From the NCBI RefSeq assembly GCF_008632075.1, contig NZ_VWVM01000001.1, forward strand, positions 434,001 to 498,000: a DNA stretch of 64,000 nucleotides, in the 5' to 3' direction. Position 1 is the first letter of the stretch. Every line of letters starts with the position of its first letter. This document shows positions 10,034 to 20,209 of this stretch, piece by piece. Source of the DNA: Candidatus Pantoea gossypiicola. Its GTDB lineage: Bacteria > Pseudomonadota > Gammaproteobacteria > Enterobacterales > Enterobacteriaceae. The position numbers were made by a program, and so were the translations under genes. The notes under the pieces are model-generated. The model made no database searches. It saw only the letters and a program-made list of their open reading frames with translations, and had not been told where the DNA came from.

Positions 10034-11103
10034 CGCTGCTGTACACCACCGTCAGACTGGCTGACCCACAGGGTTGGCCAGTCATCACTGCTGTGCCAGG
10101 CGTCACAGGTCGACTCTTCCGCATATTCCGCTAACACAAAACGCGTGCCATCAAACTGCCAGCGTGTCGCCCTGCCGCAGTCGCCCAATCCACGGCCCTT
10201 ACCAAACGTGTAGAGCTGGCCGCTGGCCGCGTCATATTCGGCGTTAATCAGCTCAAGCTGGCGATCGCTGGCGCCTGGCGGGGTAAACGGCAGAGTCAGG
10301 GTGATGCCACGCGCCACATAGGGCGGACTGCGCGTCACTTCAAACGCCAGATCGATCACGTTATACGCCCCCATTTCACAACTCACCAGCAGCAGCGCAC
10401 GCTGGTCGGTGAGTGGAGCCACGCTGACTTCGCGGCGCAGCGGATCGAGTGAGCAGGAGTCGGTATTAACCCGCCAGGTGCCGTAGTCAATTAATCCGCT
10501 GGTCTCATCGCGCGTCAGTGCAGCGGGTGACCTGACCGCAGGCGGCAGCGGCGGCAGTGCTGGTGGTAACGGAACATCCCAGCTGGCCCTGTCGCCACGT
10601 TTGATCCACGCGCTCATGCTGTTGACCCGTCCCTGAGTGTCATCCATCAGCAACAGCGCGGCCTTCATGCCGCGCAGGGAGATCAGCGCATTGGGGTCGT
10701 AGGTGAGCTGCAGGTTTTTGGCCTCCATCACCAGATTAAAAAATTCATCAATGGCGATAGCATTGCTGGTGGCGAGATGATGCGGCTCTACCGTCCAGTG
10801 TTTGAGGTCGGGTTTAAGCCGGCGTTGATCGAGCAGCAGATTATCCTGTAGCGGGCCACCCGGCAGCGCACCACTGTAGGCGCTGCCGTAGTCGATGCGC
10901 AGCAAAGGGCGATCGTTGACGCCCGCATGGCGCGAAATCGTCATCACCAGCCCTTTGTCCCCCGGAATATTCCGCGCCACGCAAAAGGCTTCATTGTTGC
11001 AGGTGATTTGCCAGTCGTTGAATGACTTTTGCAACGGTTCCGCCTGAACAGAGGCAACCCACAGAGACGGCAACAGCCAAAACGATTTCATCCAATACGA
11101 CAT
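10030..11103 (-). CDS. ypfG: DUF1176 periplasmic protein YpfG
   Basis: Exported protein of unknown function, 357 residues, close to E. coli YpfG and in the same place (tktB side, before nudK). A signal peptide covers about 1-21 (SFWLLPSLWVASVQA-EPLQ). Then come FNDWQITCNNEAFCVARN, a proline-rich linker near 195-210 (PPALPPLPPA), and a C-terminal half with paired cysteines (CSLDP, VSCEMGAYN, GLGDCGRATRW, ESTCDAWH) that suggest periplasmic disulfides. The start at 11103 has only a weak ribosome site; Met5 at 11091 is an alternative. Its stop codon overlaps that of ampH within TTAA. Confidence 0.85.
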   Translation of the reverse strand: MSYWMKSFWLLPSLWVASVQAEPLQKSFNDWQITCNNEAFCVARNIPGDKGLVMTISRHAGVNDRPLLRIDYGSAYSGALPGGPLQDNLLLDQRRLKPDLKHWTVEPHHLATSNAIAIDEFFNLVMEAKNLQLTYDPNALISLRGMKAALLLMDDTQGRVNSMSAWIKRGDRASWDVPLPPALPPLPPAVRSPAALTRDETSGLIDYGTWRVNTDSCSLDPLRREVSVAPLTDQRALLLVSCEMGAYNVIDLAFEVTRSPPYVARGITLTLPFTPPGASDRQLELINAEYDAASGQLYTFGKGRGLGDCGRATRWQFDGTRFVLAEYAEESTCDAWHSSDDWPTLWVSQSDGGVQQR

Positions 11104-11289
11104 TAAGAAGATCGATCCCCGAATAGCCAGAGTGGAGAGAATAGCGCATCAACGGGCCTGCCAGGGTTCGCAATCTGTGAACCTGTGCAAAAAGCGCAGT
11201 TAACTGCTTAAAAAGCGTGCATAAAGTGGATTAACTCTCACCACTCTCTCTCAACGCTGTCACGCGGCAACAGGCTTATTAACACGGTT

Positions 11290-11868
11290 TTATGGCGTCA
11301 GCCAGCCCGCAATCTGTGCATGCTGAAGCAGCATGATGGTTTTGCCGTCACGAATTCGACCCTCAGCGACCATCGCCAGCGCATCCGGAAAGCTTAATTC
11401 CAGCACGTCGATTGACTCATCTTCGACGCCACCGCCAGCATTGTCGCGCAACGATTCATTATAAACTGCTGCGAAAAAGTGGATAAGCTCAGTCACGCCG
11501 CCCGGCGACATATAGCAGGCATAAAGTTTTTCCACCTCGCCCACCGCATAACCGGTCTCTTCAATCGCCTCCTTGCGGATGCAATCTTCCGGGGAGTCGT
11601 CGTCCAGCAAGCCCGCACAGGCTTCGATTAACATGCCGTCGTCGTTACCGTTGACGTAAGTCGCAATACGGAACTGGCGCGTCAGGACCACGCTGTTCTT
11701 TTCACGGTTGTAGAGCAGGATGGTTGCCCCGTTTCCGCGATCGTAGACTTCACGCTTATGGCGGATAACCTCGCCACGGCGATCGGTGATTTCATAGGTA
11801 TAGTTACGAAGCACAAACCAGTTTTCAGACAGGAGTTTATCTTTGATGATGTTGATCTTGAACGACAT
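11290..11868 (-). CDS. nudK: GDP-mannose pyrophosphatase NudK (Nudix hydrolase)
   Basis: Cytoplasmic Nudix hydrolase that splits GDP-mannose and related sugar nucleotides. 192 residues from the ATG at 11868, behind GGAG at 6 bases; the longer open frame upstream is not credible. The Nudix box is [20 protein letters not shown] followed by [10 protein letters not shown], in which the first helix carries the E-x7-REx2EE-like metal site (here KEAIEETGY). The N-terminus [20 protein letters not shown] and the C-terminal [16 protein letters not shown] match E. coli NudK (191 residues). Confidence 0.93.
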   Translation of the reverse strand: MSFKINIIKDKLLSENWFVLRNYTYEITDRRGEVIRHKREVYDRGNGATILLYNREKNSVVLTRQFRIATYVNGNDDGMLIEACAGLLDDDSPEDCIRKEAIEETGYAVGEVEKLYACYMSPGGVTELIHFFAAVYNESLRDNAGGGVEDESIDVLELSFPDALAMVAEGRIRDGKTIMLLQHAQIAGWLTP

Positions 11869-11963
11869 GATGGCTCCGCTACCGCATAAAGGGAGCCTTT
11901 CATCATAGAGGGGTGCTTGCGGGAAAACTATCCTAATTCGCGTCGTAACGTATCGATTTGCGG

Positions 11964-11992
11964 GCAAAAAAAAGCCAGCCCGGAGGCTGGCC
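11964..11992 (-). terminator. intrinsic terminator after ansP
   Basis: GCCAGCC (11974-11980) pairs with GGCTGGC (11985-11991) around a 4-base loop. On the minus strand it is followed by eight T, giving a classic terminator between ansP and nudK. Confidence 0.9.
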
Positions 11993-12010
11993 TGATTGCT
12001 GCAGAACTTA

Positions 12011-13507
12011 TCAGCGAGAGGTGTCGTCAGCCAGTCGGGTCGGCTGAGGCTCTTCTTCGTGATGATCCTGTTCGGTCTGAGCGACGGCGTGAACGCGCTT
12101 ACGCACGCCAAACCATCCCAGCACCAGCAATACCGCAATCAGCGGAATGGAGGCGATGGTGTACGTCCCGTTCGGGTAGTCAAACGCCATCAGCACCAGC
12201 ACGCTGAACAGGAACAGCAGCGTCAGCCACGAGGTGAACGGTGCGCCTGGCAGCTTGAAGCTGACATCATCCGCCTTGCCCTCTTTGATCGCTTTGCGCA
12301 GACGCAGCTGGCAAACCACGATAAAGGCCCAGGAGGAGATGATGCCCAGCGAAGCAACGTTCAGGACGATCTCAAACACCTGAGAAGGCACATAGTAGTT
12401 AAGCACCACACCAATCACATAGACGGCGATGGTCACCAGAATACCAGCATAAGGAACCTGCTGACTGCTCATTTTCGACATGAATTTCGGTGCAGAGCCC
12501 CCCATCGACATGGAGCGCAGGATACGCCCGGTCGAGTAGAGGCCGGAGTTCAGGCTGGAAAGCGCCGCACTCAGTACGACGATATTCATGATGCTGCCAA
12601 CGTAAGGCACGCCCAGCTTCGAGAAGAAGGTCACGAACGGACTCTGGCCCGCCTGGTAAGCGTTCCATGGCAGCAGCAGCACCAGCAGTACCACAGAGCC
12701 AACATAGAAGAGACCGATACGCCAGATCACGCTGTTGATCGCTTTCGGCAGCATGGTTTTCGGGTCTTTACATTCGCCGGCCGCCGTACCCACCAGTTCG
12801 ATAGAGGCAAAGGCGAACACCACGCCCTGAATCAGCACCAGCGCAGGCAGTAAACCGTGCGGGAACAGGCCACCGTTATCGGTGATCAGATGGAAGCCTG
12901 TGCTGTTGCCATCCAGCGGTTTGCCGGTGCCAAGGAATACCACGCCCACCACCAGGAAGATGACAATCGCCAGCACTTTTACCAGCGCGAACCAGAACTC
13001 CATCTCGGCAAACCACTTAACGCCGATCATGTTCATGGTGCCGACAATCGCCAGCGCGCCCAGGGCGAAGACCCACTGTGGCACATCACCAAACGCGCCC
13101 CAGTAGTGCATGTAGAGCGCGACGGCAGTGATATCAACGATGCCGGTCATCGCCCAGTTGACGAAGTACATCCAGCCCGCCACATAGGAGGCTTTTTCGC
13201 CCAGGAATTCACGGGCGTAGGAGACGAAGCTGCCGCTGCTGGGACGGTGTAATACCAGTTCGCCCAGCGCACGCAGAATAAAGAAGGAGAAGATGCCACA
13301 CACCAGATAGATGATGGCTAACGCGGGGCCAGCAGCCTGCAAACGGCCACCTGCGCCCAGGAACAAACCGGTACCGATAGCACCGCCGATCGCAATCATC
13401 TGTACGTGACGATTACCCATCGCCTTCTGGTAACCAGCATCGTGAGAATTCAGCCAGCGGCGCTTCGCAGCGCGCATCTCACCTGGGGTTTTCTTTTTAG
13501 ATTTCAT
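12011..13507 (-). CDS. ansP: L-asparagine permease AnsP
   Basis: Inner-membrane amino-acid/proton symporter of the APC superfamily that imports L-asparagine. 498 residues from the ATG at 13507 (ribosome site AGGAA), with about 12 membrane segments. The signature [23 protein letters not shown] opens the first segment; [38 protein letters not shown] and [16 protein letters not shown] follow. Identity to E. coli AnsP is high, including a charged C-terminal tail. In E. coli ansP is elsewhere; here it occupies the aegA position between nudK and narQ. It ends in a strong terminator. Confidence 0.93.
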   Translation of the reverse strand: MKSKKKTPGEMRAAKRRWLNSHDAGYQKAMGNRHVQMIAIGGAIGTGLFLGAGGRLQAAGPALAIIYLVCGIFSFFILRALGELVLHRPSSGSFVSYAREFLGEKASYVAGWMYFVNWAMTGIVDITAVALYMHYWGAFGDVPQWVFALGALAIVGTMNMIGVKWFAEMEFWFALVKVLAIVIFLVVGVVFLGTGKPLDGNSTGFHLITDNGGLFPHGLLPALVLIQGVVFAFASIELVGTAAGECKDPKTMLPKAINSVIWRIGLFYVGSVVLLVLLLPWNAYQAGQSPFVTFFSKLGVPYVGSIMNIVVLSAALSSLNSGLYSTGRILRSMSMGGSAPKFMSKMSSQQVPYAGILVTIAVYVIGVVLNYYVPSQVFEIVLNVASLGIISSWAFIVVCQLRLRKAIKEGKADDVSFKLPGAPFTSWLTLLFLFSVLVLMAFDYPNGTYTIASIPLIAVLLVLGWFGVRKRVHAVAQTEQDHHEEEPQPTRLADDTSR

Positions 13508-13721
13508 AGCATTCCTGTTTGTCCTGACCATAAATCGTCGTCTCCCCAATGCGGACGTAACGTCCTGCAAAATGGGGGATTTTCCTCTGTGCCTTTGCCC
13601 GTGAGTGAGTGCCGGGCAACGCGGGAATTTACGGCGATGAATCCTACCCGTTCTGCAGGAACGAAGCAAAATATACCGGGCAGATGCACAGGCTGATTTG
13701 TAAGAATCCATCCTGATGCAC

Positions 13722-13756
13722 AAAAACAAAAAAACCGGCCATTTTCAGGCCGGTAA
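13722..13756 (-). terminator. intrinsic terminator after the DUF1471 gene
   Basis: ACCGGCC (13734-13740) pairs with GGCCGGT (13748-13754) around a 7-base loop, with a T-rich run on the minus strand. Confidence 0.88.
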
Positions 13757-13787
13757 AAGCTACAGGGATGGAAACAGGAGGGTTGGG

Positions 13788-14060
13788 TTAGCGATAAATC
13801 TCTGCGGTGCCGCTCCACAGGCTGGAGTCGCCTGGGTTATCAACGCCGATAACGCGGTAATGGCTGGCACCCATCTCTTCGGCTTTTTGCGACAACTGGC
13901 GATTAGCATCGTCCAGTGAGCCGCGAACGCCGGAGACCGACACGCTGCCGATGCTCTGCATATTCTGAGCCTGTGACCGGTCGACCGGCGCAGCAGCAAA
14001 AGTGGCAAAGGAAGCGGTAGCCAGTAGTGCGCCCGCCAGTACAGCATTCAGCTTTTTCAT
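13788..14060 (-). CDS. DUF1471 (YdgH/BhsA/McbA-like) periplasmic peptide
   Basis: Small secreted protein of 90 residues with a signal peptide at about 1-24 (cleavage after FAAA). The mature part has the DUF1471 pattern: IGSVSVSGVRGSLDDANRQL, then SQKAEEMGASHYRVIGVDNP, ending in LWSGTAEIYR. Members of this family (BhsA, McbA, YhcN and others) are stress-induced envelope peptides linked to biofilm and stress tolerance; which one this corresponds to cannot be settled by eye. It is divergent from narQ and has its own terminator. An AGGAG-like site (AAGGAGC) lies 6 bases before the ATG. Confidence 0.88.
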   Translation of the reverse strand: MKKLNAVLAGALLATASFATFAAAPVDRSQAQNMQSIGSVSVSGVRGSLDDANRQLSQKAEEMGASHYRVIGVDNPGDSSLWSGTAEIYR

Positions 14061-14314
14061 TGGATGCTCCTTAATCTGCGATCGGGGTTGAGCTGATGAC
14101 TGGATGAATTATTAGCGTTGCAATGAAAAGCAACATCGGGACGATGTAAACCTGTTCCTTTTTTAACCACAAACCGGTAGCCCATCCTGGGAACTGTCAG
14201 TTGAGGTCATTTTATGTGCGATGTGTAACCGTCTGTGCGATAAACAGGGAAGGGATCATTTGCGTTACGCTATTGCGCTCTTATAATTCCCGCACTTTCA
14301 ACAGGGCCATCCAT

Positions 14315-16003
14315 GTGATTGTTAAACGTTCCGTTACTCAAAGTATCGCTAAGGCGCTCAGCGCTATTGTCCTGCTGTCGCTGCTTACCACCGGTCTCGC
14401 CTTAGTCACGCTGCTCAGCAGTCAGCGCGATGCAGAGGCGATCAATCTGGCGGGATCCCTGCGCATGCAGAGCTATCGCATGGCATGGGATGCCAGCCGT
14501 CAGCCACAAAATCTTGCGCATCACCTGACGCTCTATCAGCAAACGCTTGATGCCCCGGTGCTGCAAAAGCTGGATCGGCCCTGGGTGCCACGCGAAGTCA
14601 GCGCTCGCTATCAGCGACTGCGCGCTGCATGGCCATCCCTGCAGCAGCAGTTGCAGCAGGGTGATACCGTGGCATACCAGCAGCAGGTGCCGAACTACGT
14701 CGGTGAAATCGATCGCTTTGTACTGGGTTTGCAGCGCTATACCGAGCTGAAAATGCGTCTTGTGGCGGCCAGCAGTCTGGCAGGTGTTATTGCAATCGTC
14801 GTGCTGGCACTGATGACGATTCGCTTTACCCGGCTACAGGTGGTGCGGCCACTCAATGCGCTGGTCACGGCCAGTCGCTACGTCGAAAGCGGCAACTTTG
14901 CTTTTCCGCCGCTGCACGTTGAGCACCAGAATGAACTGCGGGTACTATCACACGCCTTTAGCGGCATGGCGGCGCGTCTGCACTCGCACTATCAACTGCT
15001 GGAAAGTACGGTACGCGCGAAAACGGAAGACTTAACCCAGGCGAATCGCACGCTGTCACTGCTTTACGACAGTTCGCAGATGCTGACGGCCAGCCCGTTG
15101 CACCCGGCACTGTTTGAGGCAGTGTTGACCACTGTGCTGACGCGCGAAAAACTGACAGCGATCCGGCTGGACAGCGACCAGTTTCAGTTCTGCGCGGGCG
15201 ATGCTCAGGCTGACGGTGAGTGGCAGCGTCTGCCGTTACAGCAGGACGACCAGCAGATTGGCGAACTGCGCTGGCAGTCGGCTGGCGTTACGTATCCCAA
15301 TGAGCTGATGCGCAGCCTGGCGGCGATGCTGGGACGGGCCATCTGGATCTGGCAGGCACAGCAGCAGTATCAGCAGATGCTGCTGATTGAAGAGCGCGCC
15401 ACCATTGCCCGGGAACTACATGACTCGCTGGCCCAGTCGCTCTCGTTTTTACGTATTCAGCTGACCCTGCTGCGCCGCACTGTAGATAAGGATGACAGCG
15501 CCGCCCACGCGATTATCGCTGACTTCGATCAGGCGCTGGCCGATGCCTACCGTCAGCTGCGTGAGCTGCTGACCACCTTCCGCCTGACCATTGAGCAGGC
15601 GGATCTGGTGGCGGCGATGCAGGCGATGATCGCCTCGTTGCAGGAAAAAAGCGGCGCAGAGATACACTTTAACTATCAGACCGGCCTGCAGAGTCTGGAG
15701 GCACAACAGCAGGTGCATGTGTTGCAGATTGCCCGTGAGGCGCTGCTGAATGCCATTCGTCACGCCAGCGCGCAGGTGATTCGGGTGGATTATCAGCACA
15801 GCGAACATGGTGAGCACTTACTGACAATTACCGATGACGGGGTGGGAATGAGCAGCACTGACGAGCCTGCGGGCCATTACGGCCTGACGATTATGACCGA
15901 GCGTGCCCAGCGTCTGAGTGGCAATCTGACGATTCACACTCAGCAACGGGGCACCCGGGTCGAACTGCGCTTTCCACCGCAGCCGGCGCGCTCACTGACA
16001 TAG
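14315..16003 (+). CDS. narQ: nitrate/nitrite sensor histidine kinase NarQ
   Basis: Membrane sensor that detects nitrate and nitrite in the periplasm and phosphorylates NarP or NarL. 562 residues, starting at GTG 14315 (ACAGGG 8 bases upstream), which gives the E. coli start IVKRSV. TM1 is about 12-34; the P-box AINLAGSLRMQSYRM (42-56) binds nitrate; TM2 is about 149-169 and leads into HAMP. A cysteine-poor linker precedes the HisKA_3 box ERATIARELHDSLAQSLSFL, with phospho-acceptor His369. ATP-site blocks are REALLNAIRHA and DDGVGM. Unlike in E. coli, a narP-like regulator follows immediately. Confidence 0.95.
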   Translation: MIVKRSVTQSIAKALSAIVLLSLLTTGLALVTLLSSQRDAEAINLAGSLRMQSYRMAWDASRQPQNLAHHLTLYQQTLDAPVLQKLDRPWVPREVSARYQRLRAAWPSLQQQLQQGDTVAYQQQVPNYVGEIDRFVLGLQRYTELKMRLVAASSLAGVIAIVVLALMTIRFTRLQVVRPLNALVTASRYVESGNFAFPPLHVEHQNELRVLSHAFSGMAARLHSHYQLLESTVRAKTEDLTQANRTLSLLYDSSQMLTASPLHPALFEAVLTTVLTREKLTAIRLDSDQFQFCAGDAQADGEWQRLPLQQDDQQIGELRWQSAGVTYPNELMRSLAAMLGRAIWIWQAQQQYQQMLLIEERATIARELHDSLAQSLSFLRIQLTLLRRTVDKDDSAAHAIIADFDQALADAYRQLRELLTTFRLTIEQADLVAAMQAMIASLQEKSGAEIHFNYQTGLQSLEAQQQVHVLQIAREALLNAIRHASAQVIRVDYQHSEHGEHLLTITDDGVGMSSTDEPAGHYGLTIMTERAQRLSGNLTIHTQQRGTRVELRFPPQPARSLT

Positions 16004-16132
16004 ATCGCCCGGTGTGATGTTAACTTATTCAGATAATCTATCGGTCTCAGCATGCAGGCCAGCGGGTACGGAGCCATTGGGTACCAGCCCTGCTCTTCTG
16101 CTGCCGTCTGAAGCCGATGAAATGGAGAACCT

Positions 16133-16762
16133 ATGCAACAGCCCGCATTAACATTGATGATTGTGGATGACCATCCGCTGATGCGCCGCGGTGTTCGTCA
16201 GCTGCTGGCGCTGGATCCCCGACTTGAGGTCATCGCAGAAGCCAACAACGGCACGGAAGCGCTGGCTGAGGCCCGCCGTCAGGAACCCGATATCATTCTG
16301 CTCGACCTGAATATGAAAGGTATGTCCGGACTGGATACGCTGAAGGCGTTGCGCCATGAAGGGATCAGTTCACGCATTCTGGTCCTGACTGTCTCTGACG
16401 CCCGCAGTGATATCTTCGCCATGGTGGATGCAGGTGCCGATGGCTATCTGCTTAAGGACAGCGAGCCGGAAATCCTGCTGGGGCATATTCTGCAGGCATC
16501 GCAGGGTGAAAAGGTCTTCAGTGAAGGCGTGGCCCGTTATCTGGCTAACCGCCAGCACAGTGCCGATCCCCTGCGTCAGCTCACCGGGCGCGAGTGCGAC
16601 GTGCTGCAGGAGGTAGCGCGCGGCCTGTCGAATAAAGAGATCGCGTCTAATCTGCATATCTCTGAAGAGACCGTAAAAGTGCATATCCGCAACCTGCTGC
16701 GTAAGCTGGATGTCCGCTCACGCGTCGCCGCCACGGTGATGTGGCTTGAAAGCCGCAAATAG
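16133..16762 (+). CDS. narP: nitrate/nitrite response regulator NarP
   Basis: LuxR-type response regulator, 209 residues, that controls anaerobic respiratory genes in response to NarQ. Receiver domain: MIVDDHPLMRRGVRQLLALDP, phospho-acceptor Asp58 in ILLDLNMKGMSGLDTL, switch T/S in VLTVSDARSD and the conserved Lys in GYLLKDS. The C-terminal HTH is LTGRECDVLQEVARGLSNKEIASNLHISEETVKVHIRNLLRKL. The sequence is closer to NarP than NarL (RKLDVRSRVAATV). It follows narQ by 129 bases, so it may have its own promoter. The ribosome site is GGAGAA. Confidence 0.92.
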   Translation: MQQPALTLMIVDDHPLMRRGVRQLLALDPRLEVIAEANNGTEALAEARRQEPDIILLDLNMKGMSGLDTLKALRHEGISSRILVLTVSDARSDIFAMVDAGADGYLLKDSEPEILLGHILQASQGEKVFSEGVARYLANRQHSADPLRQLTGRECDVLQEVARGLSNKEIASNLHISEETVKVHIRNLLRKLDVRSRVAATVMWLESRK

Positions 16763-16776
16763 CCAACGAATTTACA

Positions 16777-16846
16777 TTTTCTCCTCAATTTCTCCACGAT
16801 TTCCCCCGCTGCCGCACGTAGAGTAAATGGCGGCGGAAAATCGTGG
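16777..16846 (+). promoter_or_regulatory. direct and inverted repeats in the acrD promoter region
   Basis: TTTCTCC occurs at 16778-16784 and again at 16789-16795, 11 bases apart, so on the same face of the helix; this is the layout bound by OmpR/CpxR/BaeR-type regulators. The first copy with its flank matches the recalled E. coli BaeR box (TTTTTCTCCATDATTGGC) at about 12 of 18 positions. An inverted repeat CCACGATTT/AAATCGTGG (16794-16802, 16838-16846) overlaps the second copy. E. coli acrD is activated by BaeR and CpxR. The function is inferred. Confidence 0.35.
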
Positions 16847-16930
16847 CATAGATCATCCGGTTTGCCCGCCAGTGCGCCCGTTGCCGGTGGGCCTGAACGC
16901 TTATGAAAGTTTCTGAGGAGTGTCGATTTA

Positions 16931-19900
16931 ATGTCGAATTTCTTTATCGACCGTCCCATCTTTGCCTGGGTTCTGGCGATTCTGCTGTGCCTGTGTGGCA
17001 CGCTTTCGATTATTTCGCTGCCTGTTGAACAGTATCCCGATCTGGCCCCCCCCAACGTGCGCATTACCGCCAACTACCCCGGCGCATCCGCCCAGACCCT
17101 GGAGAATACCGTTACCCAGGTCATCGAGCAGAACATGACCGGCATCGATAATCTGATGTACATGTCCTCGAACAGCAGCAATACCGGTCAGGCACAGATC
17201 ACCCTCACCTTTACCGCCGGGACCAATCCCGATGAAGCCCGCCAGCAGGTTCAGAACCAGTTGCAGTCAGCGCTGCGCAAATTGCCGCAGGCGGTACAGT
17301 CGCAGGGCGTGACGGTCAATAAAACCGGTGACAGTAATATTCTGATGGTCGCCTTCGTCTCAACCGACGGCAGTATGGATAAGCAGGATATTTCAGACTA
17401 TGTCGCCAGTAATATTCAGGACCCGCTGAGCCGTATTGACGGCGTCGGCCAGGTAGACGCTTACGGCTCGCAATATGCGATGCGCATCTGGCTCGATCCT
17501 AACAAACTGATCGCCTACGCGCTGACCACCGACGATGTGGTCAGTGCAATTCAGTCGCAGAACAGCCAGGTTGCCGTGGGTCAGGTCGGTGGTCTGCCAT
17601 CTGTAGAGAAGCAGGCGCTGAACGCCACGGTGAATGCCCAGTCGATGCTGCAGACCCCCGAGCAGTTCCGGGCCATTACCCTGAAGAACAACCCCGACGG
17701 TTCCGTGGTGACGCTGGGTGATGTCGCCAGCGTGGCGCTGGGCGCAGAAAAGTATGATTATCTGAGCCGCTACAACGGCCAGCCCGCCTCCGGTCTGGGG
17801 GTGAAGCTCGCATCCGGTGCCAACGAGATGAACACCGATAAGCTGGTGCGCGCACGCATAGAGGAGCTGTCGCACTACTTCCCGCACGGGCTGGAAGCAA
17901 AAATTGCCTACGAAACCTCGCCGTTCGTTAAAGCATCGATCACCGATGTGGTGAAAACACTGCTGGAGGCGATCGTGCTGGTGTTTGGCGTAATGTACCT
18001 GTTTATGCAGAACTTCCGCGCCACGTTAATCCCGACTATTGCGGTGCCGGTGGTGCTGTTCGGTACTTTCAGCGTGCTCTATGCCTGCGGGTTCAGCATC
18101 AATACCCTGACCATGTTTGCCATGGTGCTGGCGATAGGACTGCTGGTGGACGATGCCATCGTGGTGGTGGAAAACGTTGAGCGCATCATGCACGAAGAGG
18201 GACTCTCGCCGCGTGCCGCCACGCGAAAATCGATGGGACAGATTCAGGGCGCGCTGGTCGGGATCGCGCTGGTGCTCTCAGCAGTGTTTGTGCCGATGGC
18301 GTTTTTCGGCGGTACCGTCGGCGCTATTTACCGTCAATTCTCCATCACCATTGTTTCGGCGATGGTGCTGTCGGTGCTGGTCGCGATGATCCTGACACCG
18401 GCGCTGTGTGCCACCTTGCTGAAACCCGTGGCGAAAGGTGAGCAGCCTGAACGTCGCGGCTTCTTCGGCTGGTTCAATCGTCACTTTAATCGCAATGCTG
18501 ACCGCTATGAGCGCGGCGTTGCAGGCATTCTGCGCCGGGGGGGCCGCTGGCTGCTGCTGTATCTCGGCATTATCGGCCTGATGGCGTTTCTGTTTCTGCG
18601 TCTGCCCACCTCGTTTCTGCCGCTGGAGGATCGCGGCGTCTTCCTGACTCAGGTCCAGCTTCCGGCAGGCGCAACGCTTGAGCAAACCGCCAGCGTGGTC
18701 GCGAAAGTCGAACACTATTACCTCACCGAGGAAAAGGCCAACGTGCTGTCGGTTTTCTCCACCATCGGCGCTGGCCCGGGCGGCAATGGGCAGAACGTGG
18801 CGCGTCTGTTTGTGCGGCTGAAAGACTGGGAAGATCGGCCCGGTGCCGATCGCACCTCATTCGCCATTATCGATCGTGCAACTCAGGCGTTTCAGAAGAT
18901 TAAAGAGGGGCGTGTGATTGCCAGCAGTCCGCCCGCCATTACCGGCATGGGCAGCAGCTCTGGCTTTGACATGCAGTTGCAGGATCACGCGGGTATCGGT
19001 CATACGCAACTGATGGCGATGCGTGACAAACTGCTGGAGATGGCGGGCAACGATAAGTCGCTATCGCGGGTGCGGCACAATGGACTGGATGACAGCCCGC
19101 AGCTGCGGATCGATGTGGATGCCCGTAAAGCGCAGGCGCTGGGCGTGTCGCTGGACACCATTAACGACACCCTGACTACCGCATGGGGCTCCAGCTATGT
19201 GAATGACTTCCTGGATCGTGGCCGGGTGAAAAAGGTCTATGTGCAGGCCGCCGCCGAATTCCGCATGCTGCCGGACGACATCAACAAGTGGTACGTGCGC
19301 AACAGCAGCGGCAAAATGGTGCCCTTCTCTGCGTTTGCCAGCAGCCGCTGGGAGACCGGTTCACCACGTCTTGAACGTTACAACGGCTATTCGTCGCTGG
19401 AGATTGTCGGCGAAGCGGCGAATGGCGTCAGCAGCGGTACGGCGATGGATGAGATGGAAAAGCTGGTGAATGCCCTGCCGCTGGGCGTCGGGTTCCAGTG
19501 GACCGGTGCTTCATATCAGGAACGGCTCTCGGGCTCGCAGGCTCCAGCGCTTTATGCGATTTCGCTGCTGGTGGTGTTCCTCTGTCTCGCGGCGCTGTAT
19601 GAGAGCTGGTCGATCCCGTTCTCGGTGATGCTGGTGGTGCCGCTGGGTGTGGTGGGCGCGCTTATCGCCACCTGGATGCGCGGGCTGGAGAATGATGTCT
19701 ACTTCCAGGTTGGCCTGCTGACGGTGGTAGGACTATCCGCCAAAAACGCCATCCTGATTGTTGAGTTTGCTAATGAGATTAACAGCAGAGGCCGTGAACT
19801 GGTGGAGTCCACGCTGGAGGCGTCGCGTCAGCGTCTGCGGCCGATTCTGATGACCTCCCTGGCCTTTATTTTTGGGGTGCTGCCGATGGCAATCAGTAGC

Positions 19901-20047
19901 GGTGCAGGTTCCGGCAGCCAGCACGCCGTGGGAACCGGCGTAATGGGCGGGATGATCTCCGCCACGCTGCTGGCGATCTTTTTTGTGCCGCTGTTCTTTG
20001 TGCTGGTCCGCCGTCGCTTCCCGCTGAAAGAGAAACCGCACGACTAA
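16931..20047 (+). CDS. acrD: multidrug efflux RND transporter permease AcrD
   Basis: Inner-membrane proton/drug antiporter that, with AcrA and TolC, exports aminoglycosides and amphiphilic drugs. 1038 residues (E. coli 1037), with 12 membrane segments and two large periplasmic loops. The start [20 protein letters not shown] and the Asp-Asp pair in [16 protein letters not shown] (about 407-408) mark the proton relay, with the paired Lys in [16 protein letters not shown] (about 940). Ribosome site GAGGAG, 9 bases before ATG. No acrA-type gene is adjacent, as in E. coli. The C-terminal RRRFPLKEK and loop sequences (for example [11 protein letters not shown]) favour AcrD over AcrB. Confidence 0.95.
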   Translation: MSNFFIDRPIFAWVLAILLCLCGTLSIISLPVEQYPDLAPPNVRITANYPGASAQTLENTVTQVIEQNMTGIDNLMYMSSNSSNTGQAQITLTFTAGTNPDEARQQVQNQLQSALRKLPQAVQSQGVTVNKTGDSNILMVAFVSTDGSMDKQDISDYVASNIQDPLSRIDGVGQVDAYGSQYAMRIWLDPNKLIAYALTTDDVVSAIQSQNSQVAVGQVGGLPSVEKQALNATVNAQSMLQTPEQFRAITLKNNPDGSVVTLGDVASVALGAEKYDYLSRYNGQPASGLGVKLASGANEMNTDKLVRARIEELSHYFPHGLEAKIAYETSPFVKASITDVVKTLLEAIVLVFGVMYLFMQNFRATLIPTIAVPVVLFGTFSVLYACGFSINTLTMFAMVLAIGLLVDDAIVVVENVERIMHEEGLSPRAATRKSMGQIQGALVGIALVLSAVFVPMAFFGGTVGAIYRQFSITIVSAMVLSVLVAMILTPALCATLLKPVAKGEQPERRGFFGWFNRHFNRNADRYERGVAGILRRGGRWLLLYLGIIGLMAFLFLRLPTSFLPLEDRGVFLTQVQLPAGATLEQTASVVAKVEHYYLTEEKANVLSVFSTIGAGPGGNGQNVARLFVRLKDWEDRPGADRTSFAIIDRATQAFQKIKEGRVIASSPPAITGMGSSSGFDMQLQDHAGIGHTQLMAMRDKLLEMAGNDKSLSRVRHNGLDDSPQLRIDVDARKAQALGVSLDTINDTLTTAWGSSYVNDFLDRGRVKKVYVQAAAEFRMLPDDINKWYVRNSSGKMVPFSAFASSRWETGSPRLERYNGYSSLEIVGEAANGVSSGTAMDEMEKLVNALPLGVGFQWTGASYQERLSGSQAPALYAISLLVVFLCLAALYESWSIPFSVMLVVPLGVVGALIATWMRGLENDVYFQVGLLTVVGLSAKNAILIVEFANEINSRGRELVESTLEASRQRLRPILMTSLAFIFGVLPMAISSGAGSGSQHAVGTGVMGGMISATLLAIFFVPLFFVLVRRRFPLKEKPHD

Positions 20048-20050
20048 CGC

Positions 20051-20090
20051 TAAATAAAAAGCGGCCCCTGAGATCAGCGGCCGCCTTATT
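20051..20090. terminator. terminator between acrD and ypfM
   Basis: GCGGCC (20061-20066) pairs with GGCCGC (20079-20084). The plus side continues CTTATTTCT and the minus side TTTTTATTTA, so it can end both convergent transcripts. Confidence 0.65.
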
Positions 20091-20146
20091 TCTGTGTGTG
20101 GTAAGAATGTCAGCAAGCGGGAATGTCCTGCTTTAATCTCCACGTG

Positions 20147-20209
20147 TTACTTGTTGCGTAACATCGCTTCGATGAATTCTTTCCAGGTTCCCATTTCAGT
20201 GTCAATCAT
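20147..20209 (-). CDS. ypfM: small protein YpfM (20 residues)
   Basis: A 20-codon gene read on the minus strand: MIDTEMGTWKEFIEAMLRNK, ending TAA. It lines up along its whole length with the E. coli small protein YpfM (19 residues, MIERELGNWKDFIEGMLRK as recalled) and sits in the same place after acrD, convergent to it. A GAGGG ribosome site precedes the ATG by 6 bases. The peptide is an amphipathic helix by pattern. A promoter with an operator-like palindrome lies just upstream. Function is unknown in E. coli as well. The conserved position and sequence make this a real gene. Confidence 0.9.
   Translation of the reverse strand: MIDTEMGTWKEFIEAMLRNK

Noticed and set aside
11996..12853. 285-codon plus-strand open frame across ansP
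   Set aside because: Rich in His, Gln and Arg in the manner of reverse-frame translation of membrane proteins; ansP on the other strand is certain.
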